Positions 47,468 through 57,729 are shown, numbered from the stretch's first letter. The stretch: 64,000 bases of DNA from Geosiphon pyriformis (GCA_016748015.1 JAAOMT010000009.1:1713020-1777019); one strand, 5' to 3'. Translations and numbers: made by a program. The notes: generated by a model not told the origin, from the sequence alone.

Positions 47468-47903
47468 TTTTTTTTTTTTTTTTTTTTTTTTTTTTCTTTT
47501 TCTGTTTTATTTTTTGTGGAGCAGCAACATAGTAAAATCGACTGTCTGGGAATAGACTTTGTGATAGCCTGGTAAAAGAGGGAAGCTCCCCCTAAGTTTT
47601 GGATATTAACATTATCTTATTAGCTTACCAGAAGGGCGAAAAGACAATGCCAGACCCTAACAACTGTGCTCGTTAGTTCAGAGAAGAAAGCTCACATTTA
47701 CAAAAAACATTGCAATCGATGAAAGACAAACTCTGTGCCTTATAACCAAAGAACTTAACGGGTAAAATTCACATCCAGGAATAGACCTTTAGAGACTGAT
47801 AATTAAGACTAAGCCAACAGAATTACGTGGAAGATACATCATCAATAATTGAGAGCACCAAACATTATCATTTCCCATACTCATCAAGTTTACCCATAAC
47901 ATT

Positions 47904-47918
47904 TGGTGCTCCCTGTGA
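47904..47918 (+). promoter_or_regulatory. Primer binding site of element C
   Basis: TGGTGCTCCCTGTGA, two bases after the 5' LTR, identical to the T1 site. TTTGGTGCTC (47902-47911) is also the exact reverse complement of GAGCACCAAA (47853-47862) at the end of the LTR, so the RNA could fold a 10-bp stem over the site. Confidence 0.82.
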
Positions 47919-47963
47919 GATTATAAATCCACAGAGACAAAGCACCCCCAAAAATACATAAAA

Positions 47964-49976
47964 GTGGCAACTATTGAAACAATAGGAAAGGACCACTCCT
48001 CGTATGGAAAAGCACTATTTCAATACTTTCGAAAAGACCTAGGAATACCAGCAAGAACCGCTTACGCAGAAAGTGATTTTTGTAACTATATCAATGCAAA
48101 AATTGACTGCTTGTTAGGCCGCACAACTGATACAAGAAGACTTGGAGAACAAATCCATCAAAGCTTATTAGGGTACTCAACAGCCATGATTACTCGAGCA
48201 ATCGCTGAAACTCTGCACATAATTGATACAGACATTAAATATTACGTGGCACAACAATTCTCTCAAGTACAACAACCAGTGGAATCTGACCCTAAGGAAT
48301 ACGAAAACAAATTCAACAACCCCATAACTGCCCAAGCCAAGTTCACAGTCAACAAGAAACCAAGAGTCCTCTCCCCAACAACTCTATCATATCATCAGAC
48401 ACCCCAAAGTAGAATTGTATTCAACCCACCCCCAGAAACTCAGTCAGAAACACCACAAACTCCTAGAAATCCACACCCTTGAAATCAACACAGTTGGACC
48501 AAATCACTAGGAGAATATGGATTGCTGTTTGGAAATCTTACCCCAGCAGCTGGTCAAACAGAAGAAAACCCGTCAACTTGGGAACAGCCATCAGCACAAA
48601 ACCTAGCAGAATTAGCATCTCCCCTGACGGAAAAAACAGCTATCTTACAACCTATTGGTTCAAGCAACAAAGGAAAGCAATCAGCATTAGCACCCGGAGA
48701 ACACTTGAATACGCAGACACCAATTCCTTTAAACATAACCAGTAACACCCCACCCATTAACCGGATCATGGCTTACCAGGATATCGCTAAATTGAAAAAA
48801 TTTTCTGGTAAAGAAGATAATGCATATTCTTAGATCGCGGACGCCGAGAAAGCAATTACCGCTAATGGTTGGAACAACAACCGCACAGTTCAGGCACTGC
48901 CATTCTTTTTGACCGGAACCGCCAATTTGTGGTACCAAAGCCTGGCAGAGAAGCCTACCTCCTTTACCGAGTTTAAACTCGCATTTTTACAATACTTCTG
49001 TGACCCCAATATGTTAATCCGATTGCAGAATCAATTGAGCATAATTAAACAAAAAGATTATGAAGCAGTAACTACTTATTTCAGATGATTCAATCAAATC
49101 TTGTGTCAAATATTAGCTATCGAAAGAGACTACTACACCATGGTGCAAGTTCTTAATCAATTCATTAAAAGATTGTGGAATAGTATTCTAAGATCCATAA
49201 AACTCTGCCATCTGACCAGTTTACAAGACACCATTACTCTCGCTCGCGATTTTGAGTCTGCAGAACAAGAAGTGAATCATATCCAAGCCATTAATTTAGC
49301 CATTAATAGAACCTCTAACATCAACGCAAAGATAACCCAATTGAGTGAAAAACTAACTCAGAAAATTAAGGGATTTTTAGCCGGAACTACAGAAACTTAC
49401 CAACCACCCCAACAGAAAGAAAATAATAACAACAACAGATACCCACAGCAACAGAACCATCAGCAACAGCAACAACCTTGGAGATCTGATCTCCACAACT
49501 GCTACTACTGCCAGAAACCTGAACACATCGCCCATGACTGCAGAAGGAAGATCATGGACCAAAATCAAGGAAACCCATACCAGCAACCCAGATATCAGCA
49601 AAACATGGTACCCCAATATTCCATACCTCAAAATCAACCGTCCCTATATGCACAACAAGTTCCATACACTCAACTACTGCTCCAGAATTATTATCAACCA
49701 CCACCAATAACACAAGCAATCTCTCACTATCAAACTTCCCCTTACAGCCCATTCAGACCTCAAGCTATAGACTATAATCAGGGATGGAGGAATCCCAACA
49801 ACAATCAGGTACAAACCAACAGTAGACTGTCTCGACCAATCCCTCGCAGTCCTGCCCAATCTCGACCAACACCAACTGGATACCTGAATCAAGCTTTTTA
49901 TTTCGGTCTTATGGAAAACCAAGGTTTTGATAAATCTACACCTGTGGAAGGGGGGGATATAGAACAAATCTCTTAA
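47964..49976 (+). pseudogene. gag: Element C gag
   Basis: One frame with stops at 48480, 48831, 49086 and 49974. The first readable codon of the block is GTG (47964), so the start is uncertain. The N-terminal part has HSSYGKALFQYFRKDLGIP. The capsid-like middle has MAYQDIAKLKKFSGKEDNAYS and, further on, ALPFFLTGTANLWYQSL. The zinc knuckle CYYCQKPEHIAHDC fits C-x2-C-x4-H-x4-C and sits in a long Gln/Asn/Pro-rich tail. Gag forms the particle that packages element RNA. The intact C-terminal piece is 49101-49976. The stop at 49974 reads straight on into the protease. Confidence 0.88.
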
Positions 49977-50546
49977 TCTTCCAAGCAAACAAAAAGCAAT
50001 ATTTCACCAGCCACTATTACCAAAGACATCACCCTAGCCGCCATATTTTCTTTTAAAATCGATAATTTGAACACACATAGCCTTTTTAGTGGAGCAGCCA
50101 TCAATCAAGATAAATCAATAATGGCCCTATACACCGATGCCAGAGTTAGAAAAATAGACATTAAATTAATCCTGGATAGCGGATCAGCTGGTAGCATAAT
50201 CACAAAGCAGCTCATAGACCAACTAAGTCACTGAGTAGACCATGCTGCTACCACCCGGATCATTACAGCGGATGGGAACACAAAAACTCCGATAGGAGAA
50301 ATTGACAACTTCCCCTTCGAGATTAATGGAATTCAAATTTCTACCAAAGTACTTGTCATAGAAGCTATTTAATATCAAGCTCTAGTAGGAAACAACTGGT
50401 TGTCAAAAGCCAACGCTACTTTCGACTAGAACACCCAAAAACTTCAACTCACATTCAACGGACAGCATGCCCAAGTCCCAGCTACGTGCGGACACTTTAA
50501 AAACCAATGTACTGAGGAATCTCTTATTGAATTCGAAGACACATTA
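49977..50546 (+). pseudogene. Element C aspartic protease
   Basis: Same frame as gag. The active site is LILDSGSAGSIITKQL, followed by TADGNTKTPIGEID and, after a stop, ALVGNNWLSKANATFD, the usual retropepsin order. Stops at 50232, 50370 and 50427 interrupt it. The DSG active site is shared with T1. It would mature the Gag-Pol polyprotein. Confidence 0.82.
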
Positions 50547-51509
50547 ATGCCACCAATCATCAAGACCTATCAGGTTTCATGGGTGGATGATTATCAAACT
50601 GAACTACCTCCACCACCAACTTGGGAAGAAAAAGGAAAAGGCAGAGCCGAAAAAAAACCCCAATTGTCATCACTAGGATACATAACCTCAGACCAAAGAA
50701 ACTTATTTTACCAACCCCCAAGACTAATATGTATCAATTGTGCGAAAAAACTATCCACTATGGATGCATGTATCAGGAACAACAAAGAATGGCCCACTGC
50801 CACCAAATACTATTGCAGGCTTTGTTTACTGGAAAGATTTGGATGACCAAAATAACAAGGCAAGTGGAACCACATGCTGTGCTTCGCATGTGGCAAAATC
50901 CTGCCAGATGAAGAACTCTGGAATGATGTGTCTGGCAGAGGAGGAACATGCAACGAGGCTTGTCAATACACCATATTAATCAATAATTGGGTACAAAAGG
51001 AAACCCCCATTGAGGATGCTTGGAAATGAGCACTCAACAGGCTAGACAGTTATCTACACAATGACCACAAAATCTGGAAAATGGCAAGTGCCAAGGCCAA
51101 AGGCACCATGACCAAAGAAATACGAAAAATTAAGGACAACTCTTGGACATCCGAATATACTGGACCCGACTACCCTGAGGATGATTTCTTCACAGATGAC
51201 CCAGATGCATTTCAGAACCAATATCAAGAATTGGCCCTGACTTGTGAGGAACAGGAGCAAAGGTTGGCCAATTTGAATACCAAACTATGTGATCACTGTT
51301 TGATCCCTTGTCACTTCCAGTACTGCAATGAATGTGATCTCATGTTCAATCCATCTCCAAGAATACTGTTTCCAATCACCAAACTACCTGAACCTGAAGA
51401 AGAGGTATTGATTACCGAGGACATCTTGTTTCAAAATCCAATTGAGAATACCAAAACAGAACAGTATCTCATGTATCCCGACCTCTCCAAAGAACTAAAG
51501 CTAAAATAG
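50547..51509 (+). pseudogene. Element C Cys-rich module before the dUTPase
   Basis: Same frame as protease and RT, with stops at 50844, 50853 and 51027. Cys groups in order: LICINCAKKL, YYCRLCLLERFG, MLCFACGKILPDEELW, GGTCNEACQY and finally LCDHCLIPCHFQYCNECDLMF (about 51283-51345). That is at least five Cys pairs, suggesting several zinc-binding loops. Acidic segments lie between (PDYPEDDFFTDDPDAF). The piece 51081-51509 is intact. T1 has a shorter version. The function is unknown; nucleic-acid binding or an assembly role are possibilities only. Confidence 0.7.
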
Positions 51510-51960
51510 TACAGTGACAACAAGGAAGGAATCTGCCCCAAAGGAGCATATGACACCAATGCTGGTTTCAACCTATGATACCCCAAACAATCACTCATCA
51601 TTATAGCCTCATATTCCCTCGTAAAAATAGATCTTAAGATAGCGTTAGAAATTCCTGTTAGTACAATGGTACAAGTTGCCTTTCAATCTAGTCTAGCCAA
51701 GAAAAAAATCGACATAAAAAGAGGAATTATTGATGCCAGTTATACGGGAAACATCATCATGATGCTACAGAACAATTCAAACAGACCCTACAAAATAGAA
51801 TCACAAGAAAAAATTGCCCAAGCTATATTCCTACCCCTAGTCAAAATACCCCAATTAATCCCAGTAACAATCCAAGAAGAGTTAAGCCTCACTGTCCGAG
51901 GAATCAATGGGTTTGGATCAAGTGGAAGAGGAAACATACCAGTTAATTTCATGGAGGAAG
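51510..51960 (+). pseudogene. Element C dUTPase domain
   Basis: All five conserved trimeric-dUTPase motifs appear in order in the RT frame: motif 1 AYDTNAGFNL (51558-51575, ending at a TGA), motif 2 FQSSLAKKKIDI (about 51683), motif 3 GIIDASYTGNIIMML (about 51723), motif 4 KIAQAIFL (about 51812) and motif 5 RGINGFGSSGRG (about 51899). Working enzymes have A-x-D-x-G-x-DL in motif 1 and R-S-S/G-L in motif 2; here Asp reads Asn and Arg reads Gln, fitting G-to-A changes. The enzyme converts dUTP to dUMP and limits uracil in DNA made by RT. It is continuous with the intact 51666-53753 frame, so it was part of Pol. Confidence 0.88.
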
Positions 51961-53753
51961 ACAGTGACCAGGTAGAATTTATCCACACTGACACTGTCAT
52001 CTTTATTCCCCCATACCGACAATACATCCTCAAGGTGAATCAAAAGATCCAAGATCAAGCCTTATTATTTGAAGCCAGTCCCGAAATCTGTTCCCTAGCC
52101 AATATTGCTAATCTATACCTACTGGCCAAAGTCCATAAACACTTCAAAATCCCCATCCACAACCTAACAGAAGATGTTATTGAAATCCTCAAAGGGGCCC
52201 TCATCAGTTCCATATCCACAGATAGTCAGAATCCTGAAAAACTCCAGTCCATTCCAGATTTTGCACAATTATTCTTATTCTGTGACATTATCTCACAAGT
52301 ATGGAATTTGCCAAAAAAAAGTTACTTGTTTACACCAGAAGAGATCAATAAATTGAATTTAGGAAATTTAAGTACTCTGCAACAAATGCAACTCAAAGTC
52401 CTTCTAAATCAGTATGCCAATGTCTTTGCCAGTGAAAATGAGTTCAGACGCACTGACATCATGAAGCATCAGATTGATACAGGAGATGCTCGACCAATTA
52501 AGCAACAAGCTTACCATGTACTCCCATTTGGCAATAACCTAATTAAGCAAGAAGTGCAACAGATGCTTGATAATGGCCTAATCAAAGAATTGTTAAGCCC
52601 TTGGTCCTTGCCAGTAGTCTTAGTCACCAAGAAAAACGGAAAAGTGCGATTCTGCATAGATTATCAAAAACTAAATAGTGTCACACAAGAAGATAGTTAT
52701 TCCACTCCCTTCATCCAGAAAATTCTGAACAATCTAGAGAAAAAAAAATGGTTCTTGTCATTAGATTTAGCAAGTGGTTACTGGCAAGCTGAAATAGACC
52801 CCAAAGACAAAGAAAAAACAGCGTTTACCATTCGAGATAAAAACTTTGAGTTTAACATAATGCCTTTTGGACTTTGTAATGCTTCTGTCATGTTTCAACA
52901 TCTGATGGATGTAGTATACAAAGGAATCCTTTGGAAATCAGTAGTAATCTACCTAGATGACACAAACGTGTTCTTCAAAACATTCAAAGACCATTTGCTT
53001 CACCTGCAACAAGTCTTCAAATGCCTTCATAGTGCCGGATTGAAACTCAATCCTGAGAAGTGCTTCTTTGGAAAAACCGAGTTAAAATTCCTAGAACATG
53101 TAATTGGCAAGGACGGAATTAAACCTGATCCAGATAAAGTACAAAAAGTTAAGGATTTTCCAGCCCCAATCAACCTTAAAGAATTACAAAGATTTCTAGG
53201 ATTAGCAGGATATTATTGTCGATTTGTCAAAGGTTTCTCAAACATTACAAAACCACTCCATCAATTGTTGTCCAAATACATACCATACTTGTGGAAGGAA
53301 GATCAACAGAGAGCATTTGACTATCTTAAGCAGCGATTGATCACATCCCCAATCCTGATTTACCCAGATTTCACTAAACGGTTCATTGTCGCTATGGACG
53401 CCTTGAAAAATGCTCTAGAAGCAGTCTTATCACAGATAAGACCGGACAATAGAGAACACCCAGTTGCCTATACTAGTCGCAGTACTAGTCCAGCAGAAAA
53501 GAATTACAGCACAACAGATCTGGAATGTCTTGCCATTTATTGGGCCATACAGACTTGGAAATATTACCTCAGTCAACCATTTGACCTATATACCGACCAC
53601 AAAGGACTTATTTGGTTACTTAACAATCCACAACTAGAAGGAAAATATGCGAGATGGAGTACTTATCTGCAACAATTTCCACTCAAAGTCCATTACAAAG
53701 AAAGATCCAAGAACACCAATGCCGACAGTTTGTCGAGGATGCCACAAATCTAA
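51666..53753 (+). CDS. pol: Element C Pol core: dUTPase C-terminal part, reverse transcriptase, RNase H
   Basis: Open for 695 codons. Residues 1-95 are the rest of the dUTPase. A linker with DTGDARPIKQQAYHV precedes the RT (about 300-480): VTKKNGKVRFCIDY, FLSLDLASGYWQAEI, MPFGLCNASVMFQHL and catalytic VIYLDDTNVFF. The C-terminal RNase H (about 575-690) has FIVAMDALKNALEAVLSQ, TTDLECLAIYWAIQTW and LYTDHKGLIWLL, ending NTNADSLSRMP as Ty3 RNase H domains do. In the linker, VIYLDDTN keeps both catalytic Asp residues. The ATG at 51666 is internal to the polyprotein, not a true start. The best preserved coding region of the window. Confidence 0.93.
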   Translation: MVQVAFQSSLAKKKIDIKRGIIDASYTGNIIMMLQNNSNRPYKIESQEKIAQAIFLPLVKIPQLIPVTIQEELSLTVRGINGFGSSGRGNIPVNFMEEDSDQVEFIHTDTVIFIPPYRQYILKVNQKIQDQALLFEASPEICSLANIANLYLLAKVHKHFKIPIHNLTEDVIEILKGALISSISTDSQNPEKLQSIPDFAQLFLFCDIISQVWNLPKKSYLFTPEEINKLNLGNLSTLQQMQLKVLLNQYANVFASENEFRRTDIMKHQIDTGDARPIKQQAYHVLPFGNNLIKQEVQQMLDNGLIKELLSPWSLPVVLVTKKNGKVRFCIDYQKLNSVTQEDSYSTPFIQKILNNLEKKKWFLSLDLASGYWQAEIDPKDKEKTAFTIRDKNFEFNIMPFGLCNASVMFQHLMDVVYKGILWKSVVIYLDDTNVFFKTFKDHLLHLQQVFKCLHSAGLKLNPEKCFFGKTELKFLEHVIGKDGIKPDPDKVQKVKDFPAPINLKELQRFLGLAGYYCRFVKGFSNITKPLHQLLSKYIPYLWKEDQQRAFDYLKQRLITSPILIYPDFTKRFIVAMDALKNALEAVLSQIRPDNREHPVAYTSRSTSPAEKNYSTTDLECLAIYWAIQTWKYYLSQPFDLYTDHKGLIWLLNNPQLEGKYARWSTYLQQFPLKVHYKERSKNTNADSLSRMPQI

Positions 53754-53940
53754 TCTCAGACCCATGAACACACTCACTTATCAATGACTACATCAGTACC
53801 TATTGACACTATGTTTCAAGGAGATATTATCTCAACAGAAACAGAGTACCATATGAAAACAAACCCGAAATTATTTTATTCAAGACAACCAACTATATCG
53901 ATGAGAATGCCGAAACCACCCCAACCCACAACGACTAATT

Positions 53941-55110
53941 ATGGACAGTAAAAGAAAAACTATACTATACAGCATGCACTCAGATCCGACTGCAGAACAC
54001 TTTAACAAAGACACTACCCTTGAAAGAACACTAAACTTATACTATTGGCCAATGATGCACAAAAACATTTTTGAATACGTGCTCAATTGTGACACATACC
54101 AGTGAAGAGAAAGAGCAAGATCAACAGAATCACTTTGACCCATTCCAGTTGGAAATCTATTTGATAGAATCGGGATTGATTTGGTTGGACCTCTTTCAAT
54201 TACATCCCAAAGAAATTGCTATATCACTGTAGCCATAGACTATCTTACAAAATGGCCAGAAGCCAGAGCAATCCAAGTGGCCGATGCCAAAACAGTTACT
54301 GAATTTGTGCATCAAGACCTAATTTGCCGACATAGATGTCCAAAAGAATTATTATCTGATCAGGAAACACATTTTGTTAATAATACGCTGACTGAACTAA
54401 GCCAATGGTTTGGAATAAAGAGACCCTTATCATCACCATATCACTCACAAACAAATGGACTGGTAGAATAATTTAACAGAACACTGTGTAAAACACTAAC
54501 AAAAATAAGTCATGAAAACAGACAAGAATGCAACTTATTCATACCTTCTGTACTCTTTGCATACCAAACATTGAAACAAAATATGACTCAGTTCACACCA
54601 TTCAAACTAGTCTATGGAAGAAAAGCTACATTACTGATTGAACAAGTGATACCGTCATACCCAACAGAAACAATCAATAAAGAGAATTTTGAGACTACCT
54701 TACACCAAAGAACGTACCAGCTAATAGAAACGTTAGAAAACAATTAAAAAACAGCAGCTGACAATATTAGTCATGCTCAAGAATGACAAAAAGAAAGACA
54801 TGATAAATACCTATCAGAACAACCAATGGAATTCAAGATTGGAGACCAAGTACTGTTACATCGTACAAAAGCTGAAAAACAGTGGAATGGAAAGTTTGAC
54901 CCAAAGTAAGACGGTCCATTCCACATACACAAAGCGTTAGGAAATGGAGCTTACAAATTACGATTGGAAGACAGGATTTTAAAGAAAATAGCGCATAGAA
55001 ATCAGTTAAAAATTTATCATGTAAAACAGGAATTATTGTCATCAGTACCTCAACTAGAAACACAAATTTCATTAATTAGACCAGAAGATATACTATGAGA
55101 TCTGGAACCA
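53941..55110 (+). pseudogene. Element C integrase
   Basis: Frame changes between 53753 and 53941. The HHCC domain begins HSDPTAEHF but ends CDTYQ, so the last Cys reads Tyr. The core has all three catalytic acids: VAIDYLTKWPEA, LLSDQETHF and TNGLVE. A stop follows where an Arg is usual. The longest intact piece is 54181-54471. The C-terminal part includes LFAYQTLKQNMTQFTPFKL and NGAYKLRLEDRIL (about 54940). No chromodomain is seen. It inserts element DNA into the genome; stops and a lost zinc ligand make it inactive. Confidence 0.88.
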
Positions 55111-55339
55111 ATCATTGTCATCGAAATGTAGACAATGGACAGCAAATTAAATTGGGGAATTCAAATATATATAACATCTGAAAAACAGCAAGAAATGATA
55201 GAAATTTCAACATGAACCTTTCAGATCAAATTTTAAAATTATCTAAACAATTATTTGAAACAATTCAAAAATTGACATCTCAAATAGAAATAACAATTGA
55301 TAAAAAAAAGATATGATACAAAGATAAGAGCAGAAGAGA

Positions 55340-55955
55340 GGAGAACAAGAGTTCATTTAGAACTAAACGTTCCCTCCCCTACCCACCACCTGAAAGGCAA
55401 TGTGAAAAGAAAAATTGCCTTCGGGCAGAGGGTGGAAAAGAAGGAGGCAAAGAACGAGAAAAAGGTTACAAAAGAAGATACTTGGTCCCCAAGCTTGAAG
55501 AAATAAAAAAAGCTTTAGCTCGTGGGACCAAACTCCCCAAAACAGGGGAGTGAACACCTGACAATGCCCAAAAATGGAAAGAAAGACTTCCTCCAGCTTA
55601 TTGGTTCTACAAAATTGGAGAACAGCTTGACTTGAAAACACTATACAAAGATCTCAGCCAGAAAACGTTCAACAAAGAAGCAATACAACAAGTAGAAAAA
55701 TTCATAAGGAAAAACAACCTGACTCTACATTACAAAGCAACATACCGACTATACGCCGCCTTCTAACATTGTCCAAATGTACTACTGAACGGATCTATGA
55801 AAACCATAATGGTTAACAGCATAGAATGAATAACCAATCAACAGTTCAAAGATCTACAAAAGACAATACTCGAGGCAACAATCAAACATTACACAAACTA
55901 AGATAACAGATACATATGGTTTCGCAGGAGCTCAATTTTAAAAAGAGAGGAATAA
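55340..55955 (+). pseudogene. Element C 3' ORF between integrase and LTR
   Basis: A frame running through RYLVPKLEEIKKALARG (about 55475), LPPAYWFYKIGEQLDLKTLY and LHYKATYRLYAAF (about 55725) to RSSILKREE. Its TAA (55953-55955) abuts the first base of the 3' LTR. In-frame stops at about 55551, 55764 and 55827 interrupt it. The decayed copy at 14790-15237 carries the same protein, so it was a real gene of the family. Rich in Lys and aromatic residues, with no signal peptide or membrane segment, so it does not look like an envelope gene. I do not recognise the family. The start is not determined. Confidence 0.7.
55940..55952 (+). promoter_or_regulatory. Polypurine tract of element C
   Basis: AAAAAGAGAGGAA directly before the 3' LTR, the usual site for plus-strand priming. 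It overlaps the end of the 3' ORF. Confidence 0.75.
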
Positions 55956-57053
55956 TGTTATCCAAGTAGAAAAACTGATCCAAAGTTATGAAGAAACGTG
56001 ACCAAAATGTGACATAACACAGAATAACGTGCAATAACGTTGGATAATGCGTTATAACATTGAATAACGTGTTATAACACAGGATAACACAGAATAGCGC
56101 GCAATAATGTAGGATAACATGTTATAACGCAAGATAACACAGAATAACATGTAATAACATCAAATAACGTGTTATAACATAGGATAACTAGTAATAACAT
56201 AGAAAAACGAAGCAATAACAGAAACAACAAAGCAATAGCTAGCGATAGCAAGACAATTAAAAGCAATCCTGTAAAACCAAAAGAATGTATAAAAGCAAGT
56301 AGTTGTAGAAGTGAGAAAAGACAGAGAAGAAAAAAATAGATATGAACCTCTAGACCAGAAATTAAAATATCCATACCCTTTTATCCTTTATTATCTTCCC
56401 TATTTCATCTCCTGAAATAAACCAATTATTAAAAAAAATCAGAATCATGAATTCATGTTCTCGAACTTCGTGAAATTTACGTAAATTAATCCTTGTCTCG
56501 TACCTCCATTCTAAAACAGATGCTCTTAGCATAACCGCCTCAAACCTATTAACGATTTGGACCAATCGCTCTTGATCACGGCAATTGATGATATTAATTT
56601 ATTTTTTCTCTCTTTTCTTTTCTTTTCTTTTCTTTTTCTTTTTCTTTCTTTTTCTGTTTTATTTTTTGTGGAGTGGCAATATAGTAAAATTGACTGTCTG
56701 GGAATAGACTTCGTGATAGCTTGGTAAAAGAGGGAAGCTTCCCCTAAGTTTTGGATATTAACATTATCTTGTTAACTTACCAGAAGGGCAAAAAGACAAT
56801 GCCAGACCCTAATGACTATGCTTGTTAGTTCGGAGAAGAAAGCTCACATTTACAAAAAATGTTGCAATTGATGAAAGACAAACTCTGTGTCTTATAACCA
56901 AAGAACTCAATGGGTAAAATTCACATCCAAGAATAGACTTTCAGAGACTGATAATCAAGACTAAGCCAACAGAATTATGTGGAAGACGCATCATCAATAA
57001 TTGAGAGCACCAAATGTTAACATTTCTCATACCCACTAAGTTTATCCATAACA
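55956..57053 (+). repeat. 3' LTR of element C (1098 bp)
   Basis: Starts TGTTATCCAAGTAG, ends TCCATAACA. It holds the 10-bp array, a TTTTC/poly-pyrimidine tract near 56600-56655, and CAGAAGGGCAAAAAGACAATGCCAGACCC near 56780. It lacks insertion S, so it shows the original LTR length. Confidence 0.9.
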
Positions 57054-57729
57054 TCAGCGATGTTTCAGATGTCAAGAAGTAGACCATTTGGCTGTTAACT
57101 GCAAAGTTTCTTTGTCTCCCCCTCCTAAGACTCCCAAGGTGTTTAAGACATGTTTTGTGGGTGGTGTTTCTTATGCAAAAGCTTCTGCTTCTCTAGATTC
57201 TTTTGAGTTTTCTCTCTTGGTGGCTTTTATTTCCTCTTCTATGGTTGTTGGTGATTCCTTGGTGTCTTCCTGGTTGGCTTCTTTGGAATCTGATTTGGTC
57301 AAGCTTTCTGTTTTGGTTAAGTCTATTGTTAAACCAGTTGGTTCCTTGGTCAAATTGTTTGAGCAATTTATTAATGGAGATTTGGTCTCAAGCAGTAAAC
57401 TTGGCCTTAAGGTCAATAAGATTATGGTACATATGAGTTCTTTTAGTAAGATTGTTGATAAGTTGGGAAGGGAAGTAGTTTTTTTAAAAAAAAAATGCTG
57501 CATGGAAGATATTGATATGTCTGGTAATTCAGAGCATCCAATTCATTTGAATGATGAGATGTTTTCTAACTTGTTGTTCCTTTGGGAACATGAGCCTATT
57601 GATGTTAAAGCTGATGCCTTGAAAACAGCTGAATGGCTGGTTGGATTGGTTCTTTGTAGTACGACTCTGTTTTTTGTTATTCAAAAGATGTTATCTTTGG
57701 GTAAGTTTTCTTTTGATGCATCAATGTAG
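57054..57729 (+). pseudogene. Insertion III ORF1-like gene, C-terminal part
   Basis: After the 3' LTR of C and the 4-bp repeat, the frame resumes as RCFRCQEVDHLAVNCKV. This completes a zinc knuckle (C-x2-C-x4-H-x4-C) whose lead-in (TPGCR) lies before the 5' LTR at 46267. It then runs open to the stop at 57729, with a leucine-rich probable coiled coil (SLVKLFEQFINGDLV, IVDKLGREVVFLKKK). The C-terminus FDASM ends directly before the LINE-type 3' UTR. Confidence 0.8.

Larger units (their letters stand above)
46268..47901 (+). repeat. 5' LTR of element C (contains solo LTR S and a 20-N gap)
   Basis: Starts TGTTATCCGAGTAG and ends CCCATAACA. It is collinear with the 3' LTR (55956-57053) except for an insertion from 46868 to the gap at 47448-47467. 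After the gap a poly-T tract and TTTTTGTGGAGCAGCAACATAG resume the LTR. Differences from the 3' copy are nearly all transitions. Confidence 0.88.
46268..57053 (+). mobile_element. Ty3/gypsy element C with dUTPase domain
   Basis: Nearly complete: 5' LTR (with insertion S), primer binding site, gag, protease, Cys-rich module, dUTPase, RT/RNase H, integrase, a 3' ORF, polypurine tract and 3' LTR. It lies inside the zinc-knuckle codons of insertion III, flanked by TCGG (46264-46267) and TCAG (57054-57057), a 4-bp duplication with one transition. From gag to RNase H a single frame is interrupted only by stops that one or two C-to-T/G-to-A changes could create; the integrase is in another frame. 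It is the youngest large insertion in the window. Confidence 0.92.

Noticed and set aside
55297-55506. 69-codon ORF rich in Glu and Lys after the integrase of C
   Set aside because: A different frame of the same stretch is the one conserved in the decayed copy at 14790, so this ORF is probably a shadow of the 3' ORF.
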